Source of the DNA: Orientallactaga sibirica
Lineage: Eukaryota; Chordata; Mammalia; Rodentia; Dipodidae
NCBI GenBank assembly: GCA_036365145.1
Contig: JAEOAD010000032.1
Coordinates: 1,851,501-1,915,500 of the forward strand
Reading direction: 5' to 3'
DNA: 64,000 bases
Shown here: piece by piece, positions 56,821 to 64,000 of the stretch
Layout of the letters: the number at the start of each line of letters is the position of its first letter
Numbering within the stretch: position 1 is the stretch's first letter
The notes under the pieces: model-generated
Databases searched by the model: none
Told to the model about the DNA's origin: nothing
The model's input: the letters and a program-made list of their open reading frames with translations, nothing else
Made by a program: the position numbers and the translations under genes

Positions 56821-57130
56821 GGGCTTGCTTGGAAGACTGCTCATGGATAAAGCACTGGTCAGGCAAGCCTAGGTACCTGAGTTTAGGTTCCCAGATCCCA
56901 GAATCTGTGCCGGGCTTTGATAATCCCAGAATGCCTATGGGGACATAGGAGGTAAGACAGGAGAATTTCCCTTAAACTTGTGGACAAGCTATTCTAGCAA
57001 ATGGAGTGAATGAGGGACCTTGCTTCTAATAAGGTGGTAGCTGAGTTGTCCCCTGACCTCCACAAGCTGACTGTAGCATGTGCATGACCACAGTCCCACA
57101 CATAAATGTACTCAACATACACCCAATAAT
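56821..57130 (+). mobile_element. B3-like SINE
   Basis: 'ggataaagcactggtcagg', 'cctgagtttaggttcccag', and 'gttgtcccctgacctccac', 'catgtgcatgaccacagtcccacac', ending in an A-run, follow the rodent B3 layout. About 100 bp of other sequence sits in the middle. Confidence 0.6.
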
Positions 57131-57371
57131 GAAAAAAAAACAAGATCAGAAAAAGTGTACAGAGTTACCAGTTAAATATCACGTAAGTTAGGGAGTCTGT
57201 CGCCTAGAACTTATTACATCTAAGTGAGGCAATATAACTAGCTTGGGGCCAGTGGAATATGGGTGAGAGGGACAGGCCATAAAACCTCCACATTTTGTCC
57301 TTCCCTTATGGGCCAATGGATGTTAATGCTTATCAAGGTCATAAGATGGACATAATGAGTTTGGAAGAGCC
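57131..57371. other. no recognised feature
   Basis: Nothing recognised. Confidence 0.4.
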
Positions 57372-57387
57372 AAAAGTTGAAAGGGAG

Positions 57388-57627
57388 GGGCTGGAGAGAT
57401 GGCTTAGCGGTTAAGGCGCCTGCCTGCTAAGCCTAAGAACCCGGTTCCAATCTCCAGGTCCCACGTTGAGCCAGATGCAAAGTGAAGCAAGGGAGCAATA
57501 CCGCACTTGACCACAAGGGGGCGCACGCATCTGGATTTCATTCACAGCAGCTGAGAGACTGTTGGCGTGTCCATCTCTATCTGTCTTCCTCTCCCTCTCT
57601 CTCTGTGTCTTTCTCAAAAAAAAAAAA
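57388..57627 (+). mobile_element. tRNA-derived SINE, long subfamily, young
   Basis: Sense: 'ggctggagagatggcttagc', 'ggttccaatctccaggtcc', 'cgcacttgaccacaaggggg' insert, A-only tail. Perfect target-site duplication 'aaaagttgaaagggag' at 57372-57387 and 57628-57643. Confidence 0.97.
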
Positions 57628-57643
57628 AAAAGTTGAAAGGGAG

Positions 57644-58474
57644 TTTTATTCTTGAATCATCACATTATATAACTAATACAGGTGCTAGGTATAAGAAACT
57701 TAGAGCTCCACTTGTGTCAGGAAAAAGCCTTCACAAGAGGACAGCACATCGCAAACACATTTTGGCTGAGCATGACTGATAATGTGTTAGCTCAGAGTCT
57801 CAATGGATGGGCAATATTTTTGCTGAAATTTCTCAGGGCAAGGTGAAGATAGAGGGGTATTATACCATAGCCAAAACATAAACAGATCTGAACTTGTAAA
57901 GAACAATACAAACCCTGGCTAATGGAAAGCATAAGAGATTCATTTAACTGAGGAAAATGAAATAAATTGTGTTTAAACATAGCAAGTTGAATCCCATGGA
58001 TGTTTAGCCGGAAGCCCATTGAGTTCTACAAATGAGGAAGTGTTATTCAATGCACAACCCAGCTGATTCAGCAGATGCAGTGAATGTATAATCTGTCATG
58101 TTCTGGATGGACAGCCTGACTTCATAGTCATAAACAGAATTATGTCTAACAGCCCAAGGCTAACTCCACAAACAATGAAACACTATTACGAGCTTACAGA
58201 ACAGGACAGAGAAGATTAATAATTACTTCCACTGTGTCTGGGCCATAAGTAGGGTTAGTAGACATGAGCCAGAATAACAAATATAGCTTTGCAAGACATC
58301 TTAGGACTGAGGACATACCCAAGGTGACAGGAAAACAGTAACAAGAGGCCATGTTTATTATTAAGGAATGGGACACACTCACGGTAAATGTTCATACATA
58401 AGGCATTTCCTTTGTTCTGAGTTGTCAAAATATAGGACTCTTTCAATTATGCATGCACTTTTTAAACATTTTTT

Positions 58475-58478
<4 letters not shown>
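57644..58478. other. no recognised feature
   Basis: Nothing recognised. Confidence 0.45.

Positions 58479-58517
<39 letters not shown>
58479..58517. repeat. (GT)n microsatellite
   Basis: About 19 GT units, ending 'gtgcatg'. Confidence 0.97.
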
Positions 58518-58518
<1 letters not shown>

Positions 58519-59104
58519 ATGTAATTCTAGATAGAATTCATCAGAAACAGAAATTCACATAGGTCTATGTTGGCATCACTTTGTGAGGTGATATATATAA
58601 TTCAAATAATCTTTGCTTCGGGGAACAGAATTCCAAAAATGTTTGATACATATATTGCTGAGGCACAACTTATCTCAGAAACCAAATGAGAAGTCATGGA
58701 TATGGTATCTTGAAAGGAAATAGACAAGCTGAGGCACCCAGAGAAAGCTGATGTACATTACCTGTGAAGACTTTTCAAGTGCTGTTATTGATTTTATTTA
58801 CATTTGCTGCTGTTCCTCAGAGCAGCTAAACACACTACTTGTTGACACACACGCAAGGCTGGCTGCTTTGTTTTGTGAAATGGGAAACAAACACCTCAGC
58901 TCCCCACGCGGTTACCCTTGGGTTTCACTAAATTGTTTGCACTTAGCACGTAAATTCTCCAATGCTAATGTTTGCCTACATGAATTTCCTCTTCACATTC
59001 TCGGGTGATTCTTCATTTCTTTAAATATTTGACAGCTAAATAAGTGGTGCTGGAGCCCTCCTAGGATCTATACTAATTCAACTGAGACAGGTAATATAAT
59101 AAAA
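58518..59104. other. repeat-free block
   Basis: No repeat recognised. A plus frame at 58751-59008 (85 codons) lacks splice signals. Balanced composition with CpGs ('ccacgcggttaccc'); conservation is unknown. Confidence 0.35.
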
Positions 59105-59220
59105 TCCTTAGAAGTGTGGCCTCTCTAACAAGACTGTGTGGATTCAAATCCATGCTCCAACTACGTAATCTGTCCTCTCTAGGTTTCCATTTCTCGTCTG
59201 TGAGATAAGGATAATGATTT
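59105..59220 (+). mobile_element. MIR-like element
   Basis: 'agtgtggcctctctaacaag', 'tggattcaaatccatgctcc', 'gtttccatttctcgtctgtg', 'gataaggataatgatttcc' keep MIR order. Confidence 0.75.
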
Positions 59221-61294
59221 CCTTGTGATTTCCATTTCCCTTTAGCTTTATCTCGAAACTTGTGTGACCTGAAACATATAGAACTCAGACCTTTAAGAGC
59301 ACGCAATAAATGGTAAAAGGACTTCCCATTAGCTCCAGGGAGAATCGGCTCATTATTAGCTTGGATAGGCCATGATACTAAGAAAAATCATACCTTTGAT
59401 ACTATCTTAATGTTTAAACTGCACTGAGTTTAAAACTGGGGGCAAAATGAGAAAACCAGAGAGGCACACGTGCTGAGAGACAATATAGGACAGAGCACCT
59501 GGTAAGATGTCACCTGGCTATCATGACACTGTGCAAATCTTACTGAAACCAACATCAATCACAGAGTAGAACCTGATAAATGATTTTGTGTTGATCATAT
59601 TCAATCCACAGTAACTACACAATCAATACACGTGTGTGTGCGTGCATGTGCATGTGCACGCTCACACACATGATTTCTAAATACACCCAAGCAGAGCCAT
59701 GAGAAAGATTTCACTAGACAGCCGCTTGGTCTGATTACTCAAAGCTGTGAGGAACTTCGGCAACAACAGATTCCATGGATGTTTGCAAATTTCTTCCAAT
59801 ACCGTTTGTGGGCAGGTCTCTTCAGAAAGCATTACCCAGGAAAGAAGTCATCGATACACAGTGCTGCGTACCACAAAGAGAAGAGGGGGAAAGAACACCT
59901 TCAGGCTAGTTGGCCAGTAATTAGTAGGGTTAGCTGGGTAAAAGACTAAACAGAATGACCTGGAGGCTGAGTTTGTCCTTGGAGAGACTGGCTTGTGGAT
60001 GGATGGGACTGAAAAAACGGCATTGTTCTCAGTGGTGTCAGGTGCCCCCAATAGCTCAAGAATGTCCATTGGAAGACACACAGAGAGGCCCTTGGCAATA
60101 ACTCAGTCTTTGGCCCCACAATAAGGAAAACCAGATAAGATTTGTTGTTGTTTTGATTTTGATGTTTTCTTTATAGATGTATTTCTGATTGTAATATGTT
60201 AATACATTTTTTTCACTTGCTAGAGAGATAATATTCAATATATCATAAACCTGTAGTCATTATTTAGGGGTAAGAAGACCTGGAAAGTAAAAAAAGCAAT
60301 GTCTTTGAGCCTGCCCTTGCAGTCTGCACTTTGCCAGATGTTAGAGAAGGGTCTGGCTTCTTGAATCTCTTGTTGCATAAAAGGAGTTCCAAAGATTAGT
60401 TTTCTTCCTGAAACTCAGCCAGAATCCCTCCCCAGAAAGGAGTCTCCCTTTTCTAGAATTAAGATTCCCGGAAGGATTAATCCTAATCCTAGCTTTGAGG
60501 CTGATTAGCTCAGTCCCCAACCAGAATCTGTCAAAGAGCCCGACTGGGGTCTCTACATGGGCTGTAAACCCAGTTCCTGCCTCTCATGGGCAGAAGCTCT
60601 CTGTACTCTCTCTCCCCTTTTCTTCTCTTACATGGTTTAAGTTCTATCTATGATATAATAAAATATGTCTAAAACTTACTGTTAAGTCGGAACAAGCTCC
60701 CAAAATGTAGTCAAGGACAGCAGGATGGTGACAGAGAGTAAGGAAGTGGATTATCCACATCTCTCAAGAAACCGCCCAGCCATTATCCTTTCCTTCTCTA
60801 ACAATGCCCCCAGGTCATGGTTTCTTGCCCACTATCTCATAAGTTGCTTGGTCTCACACCCTAGCTATTTGAAATGGCTCAGGGAAAAAAACAAAGGAGT
60901 TCTTTTCCCTTCCTCACCTTCCCCCAATTGAAAATACCCAGAAAGCCCACTACCTGAGGAACACAGGTGGGCTGTGCTCCTCTCTTGTGAGCCAGCCCTG
61001 GCAGCTCCTGCTTTTCCCAAAAGCTTTCATCTTTGCCTCAGAGTGGTCTGTGTGGTCTTGGTCACTCCCGATCCTTACACTTACTGTTTTCTGTGGATTT
61101 AAATTCTTTGAATTCACAGGACAAGAATCCAGAGACTCCTAAATCCCTGTATCATAACAGAACCTGGGTTGGAAGCATTGGTGAGGAACCCCAATGCCTG
61201 TATCAGACTTATCTGTCTATAGATCCCCTTCTGTGCACTTCCTTACAGAGGTATGGCTTTAAAATTTTTCATAGAAATCACTTTTGGATATCTG
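59221..61294. other. 2-kb stretch, no gene; possible LTR-like part
   Basis: A degenerate GT/CA tract lies at 59630-59670. About 60300-61090 has LTR-like traits (CT-rich stretch, 'gatataataaaatatg' near 60652, 'gtggtcttggtcactcccg' near 61050), but I cannot fix a family or ends. Confidence 0.3.
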
Positions 61295-61665
61295 GACATA
61301 GTGACCCATGCCCATAATCCTGGCACTCAAGAGAAAAAGGAGACAAAATCATGCATTTGGGCTGGAGAGATGGCTTAGCAGTTAAGGCGCCTGCCTCCTA
61401 AGCCTAAGAACGCTGGTTCCATTCTCCAGCAGTTCCAATCTCCAGGTCCCACGTTTAGCCAGATGCAAAGTGATGCAAGGGTGCAATGCCACACTTGACC
61501 ACAAGGGAGCACACGCTTCTGGATTTCGTTCGCAGCAACTGAGAGGCTTCTGGTGTGCCCATCCCTATCTGTCTTCCTCCCTCTCTCTCTCTCTGTCTCT
61601 CTCAAAAAAAAAAAAAAAAAACAATCATTCATTTGAGGCCATTCTGGGCTACAAAACCACTTTTA
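61295..61665 (+). mobile_element. old B1-like SINE, split by a younger SINE
   Basis: 'tctggacatagtgacccatgcc', 'cctggcactcaagag' before and 'atttgaggccattctgggctac' after the insert join into a diverged sense B1. Confidence 0.65.
61360..61622 (+). mobile_element. tRNA-derived SINE, long subfamily, nested
   Basis: Sense long form with duplicated 'ttcca(a/t)tctccag' in the head and an 18-nt A tail. Target-site duplication 'aatcat(g/t)catttg' at 61347-61359 and 61623-61635. Confidence 0.96.
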
Positions 61666-61844
61666 TAGTGCTTCTTTCTAAACTCATTGGTAGTGTCCAT
61701 GGCACCAGCTCAGCTCCAACTTCTGTAGAGAGCCACTATGGATGCGTTATGCCAAAGGACCTTTGCTGCTATGTATCCCACTTTGAGTTCATATAAGCCC
61801 GAATGATCAGTTATTTTTCTCTCAATATTTCTCACAGTTTTTCA

Positions 61845-62025
61845 TAGACACGGTGTGGTCAAAACTGCATGTCTAAGGTGCTTGCTTGAAATATCTGCCA
61901 GTATGCTGTTCAAGTCCCTAGCATACACGTCAAGTTGGATGCATAACACATCACATGCATCTGAAATCTGTTTGCAGGGACAAGAGACTCTGGCATGCCC
62001 ATATTCACAAATGAAGGAAAAATAG
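61845..62025 (+). mobile_element. tRNA-derived SINE, old copy
   Basis: Sense, diverged: 'ctaaggtgcttgcttgaaat', 'gttcaagtccctagcatac', 'tcacatgcatctgaaatctg', 'ctggcatgcccat'. Confidence 0.7.
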
Positions 62026-62089
62026 GAGGAAGCTAGCTTCTTTTAGGCAGTTTTAGTTAGAAACTGAGGCCCAGAGAAAACTGGCACCA

Positions 62090-62666
62090 CCTCACCCTGG
62101 CATGAATGGAACACTTTGGCAGGAATGGAACTTGTGTCTGATAGAGACAGACTCAGCTACAACAGCTACAGCGCCCCCTGCTGCCCACAGTCTGGCACAC
62201 TGCCTAGAGAGGTGGTCTTCACTACCTAGGTGGGCTGGCTCAGAAGCCTGCTTCTTTGAATCTACCACCAATCAGGTCTTCCCTTTTGTGAGTAGCCTAG
62301 CTGAAGGGGCTGAACAGGAACACTTGTCTCTCCCAGAGATTTGTTCTCAGACTCGGAGACTTGTCACTGACTAGAGTTGTTGGGCTTGGAGCTACAGAGT
62401 TTTTTGTTTGCCCTGTTTAAATCTTGTATTGGTTGAATATTTCTATTGTATGCCCAATGCCATTTTTTTGCAGTGTGTTTATTCTGTGCCATTATGGGTT
62501 TTGGGGGGATTTTTTGGTATTATGGCTCAGGTAAAAGACCTTGGAGTATGAGAGTGTTTGAACACCATTGGGATTGATAAAAATTACGGGGACTTTTAAA
62601 GTTGGATGAATGAATTGTATTTTACATCATGTATGGTTATCAGTTTATGGGGGGCCAGGGACAGAA
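62090..62666 (+). mobile_element. MaLR interior, 3' part
   Basis: Non-coding sequence running into the LTR, with 'ggggacttttaaagttgg' and a G-rich tract 'ggggggccagggacagaa' just before it in the polypurine-tract position. Its last ~130 bp match the inverted interior end at 43016-43130. Confidence 0.65.
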
Positions 62667-63009
62667 TGTGGTGGTCTGATTCAGGTGTCCCCCATAAACT
62701 TAGGTGTTATGAATGCTAGGTTCCCAGCTGATAGAGATTTGGGAATCACCGCCTCCTGGAGCAGTGTATTGTTAGGGTGGGCTTATGGGTGTTATAGCCA
62801 GTGTCCCCTTGCCAGTGTTTGGAACACTCTCCTGTTGCTATTGCCATCTGATATTGGCCAGGGGGTGATGTCCACCCTCTGCTCATGCCATTATTTTCCC
62901 CTGCCATCATGGAGCTTCCCCTTGAATCTTTAAGCCAAAATAAAGCCTTTTATTTCCCTCAAGCTTCTTGGTAGGGTTCTTTGCCAGCAATGCAAACCTG
63001 ACTGAAACA
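62667..63009 (+). mobile_element. MaLR 3' LTR
   Basis: 343 bp from 'tgtggtggtctgattcagg' to 'gcaaacctgactgaaaca' (TG...CA ends), with AATAAA near 62938 and 'ccagctgatagagatttgggaa'. Same family as the two LTRs at 42676-43015 and 44225-44570. Confidence 0.85.
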
Positions 63010-63800
63010 TCTTTGTATGCCTGAAAGAATACATTTTCAGTTTATCATAAAGGCAAGTCTAGGCCTTGTTTGGCTCTCTTGCATCACCTCACTCTGTGAT
63101 GGATTTCTGCTTGTGTACACAGGAGTGTGGCATGTTCCACATCCAGCTAGGCTGGGTGGGGAAGAGCAGAGTGCCATTTCTTGGCCAGGGTACCTTTCTG
63201 CTTGTCTCTGTTTTATACTTTGGGGAAAATTCTCACTTTAATTACATGTATGATTTTACTCTTGCTGCTGAATCTACATATATATTTCCTTTACATTCTA
63301 AATCTACCACATGGGTGCTTTCTCTGACTCTGGGCCTATTACCATTGTAATTTCCCCAAATGTGGGGGTAACCATGGGTACAAGTCTCTTTACCACTCAT
63401 TTGTTATCTGAATATCTTGCACCAACAGTTATGCTCTTAACTTTCTTGTATGGGGAACTCAAGGCAGATGCCATGTGTTTTCCTTCTAAATCTCCCGACA
63501 CAAGTTCCTATGTACTATGTTCTTCCATGTGCTTGGGGCTCCACCCAGTCTTTCCCCAGAATCCTCAGTTTCTCTTACATGAGCCTTATGAACTGTGCTG
63601 TGCTGACCACACGAGTGTGTGTTTCCTACTTTCCATGTACTTTTGACTTTGCTATAGCCTTCTTCCTAGATTCCAGTTTCCCTTAAAAAATTACAATTTT
63701 TAATTCCTCCCTAAATAAGCTTAATAATTCCCAATTTATCCTTCTTGAGTCTGTTTTTTTTTTTTTTTTAAATCAGTTCTTTGTTAAAAATAAGATAGGA
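63010..63800. other. no recognised feature
   Basis: Overlapping plus frames at 63017-63686 in all three frames suggest stop-poor, CT-rich DNA rather than a gene. T-run near 63757. Confidence 0.4.
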
Positions 63801-63985
63801 GGGCTGGAGGGATAGCTTAGCAGTTAAGACGCTTGCCTGCAAAGCCAAAGGACCCACATAAGGCGGATTCACAGGGTGGTACATGTGTCTGGAGTTCATT
63901 TTGCAGTGGCTAGAGGGCATGGTGCACCAATTCTTTCTCTCTTTTTCTCTCTCAAATAAATGAATAATTTTTAAAAATGCTTTAA
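63801..63985 (+). mobile_element. tRNA-derived SINE, short subfamily
   Basis: Sense: 'gggctggagggatagcttagcag', 'cctgcaaagccaaaggaccc'. The B-box segment is deleted ('gttcgattccccagg' missing), CT body, AAATAAATG tail. Confidence 0.9.
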
Positions 63986-64000
63986 AGGTACTTTAAAATT

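Noticed and set aside
60300..61090. Possible ERV LTR
   Set aside because: CT-rich stretch, an AATAAA and a U5-like ending were noticed, but no TG...CA ends, repeat partner or target-site duplication could be fixed, so it is only mentioned in the gap note.
1..64000. A previously undescribed multi-gene system
   Set aside because: No cluster of genes, operon-like spacing or defence/biosynthetic motifs is present. The window is repeat-rich rodent DNA with at most one or two candidate exons.

Overview
This window is ordinary mammalian nuclear DNA with many introns' and intergenic features: interspersed repeats dominate, no bacterial or viral operon is present, and no complete protein-coding gene can be read. 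The host is a rodent and most likely a jerboa-type (dipodid) one. I base that on recall of two SINE families that fill the window: a 7SL-derived B1 type with the head 'gccgggcatggtggcgcacgcc', and a tRNA-derived SINE of the B2 superfamily (head 'ggctggagagatggcttagc', A and B boxes, CT-rich body, AATAAA-like tail) resembling the DIP elements described from Dipodidae. The species call is inference.

Layout. 1-27 kb: mostly minus-strand tRNA-SINEs and B1s between old L1 pieces (about 5.96-6.6, 8.5-8.8, 10.1-10.2, 16.2-16.8, 19.5-20.5, 21.8-22.5 and 23.1-23.7 kb), one MaLR-like LTR near 20.6 kb, and the best coding candidate of the window, a 192-bp open exon-like block on the minus strand at 3323-3514 with good splice signals. 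27.3-35.3 kb: a head-to-tail tandem duplication of about 3.99 kb (27307-31298 and 31299-35286, about 99% identical by eye). Its edges lie in B1 elements, and its internal junction carries only the last ~32 bp of a B1. 35.3-42.7 kb: SINEs, then a long repeat-poor stretch. 42.7-44.6 kb: a minus-strand MaLR-type element with two diverged LTRs and a non-coding interior. 44.6-53 kb: repeat-poor sequence with a MIR, several SINEs, an MST/MLT1-like LTR split by a SINE, and microsatellites. 53.4-53.7 kb: a ~255-bp block with ~50-bp terminal inverted repeats, sitting in a B4-like SINE. 54-64 kb: plus-strand tRNA-SINEs, some with perfect target-site duplications, a B3-like SINE, MIR fragments, and the 3' half of a second MaLR element (about 62.1-63.0 kb).

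How the parts fit together: nothing here suggests a multi-gene system. The sequence records layers of retroposition (old L1, L2/MIR and MaLR; then B3/B4-like SINEs; then B1 and DIP-like SINEs nested in each other's tails), followed by one recent segmental duplication. All recognisable tRNA-SINEs after about 38.5 kb are on the plus strand, whereas most before it are on the minus strand. Open frames of 60-178 codons are spread at the density expected by chance, and many are read through SINEs.
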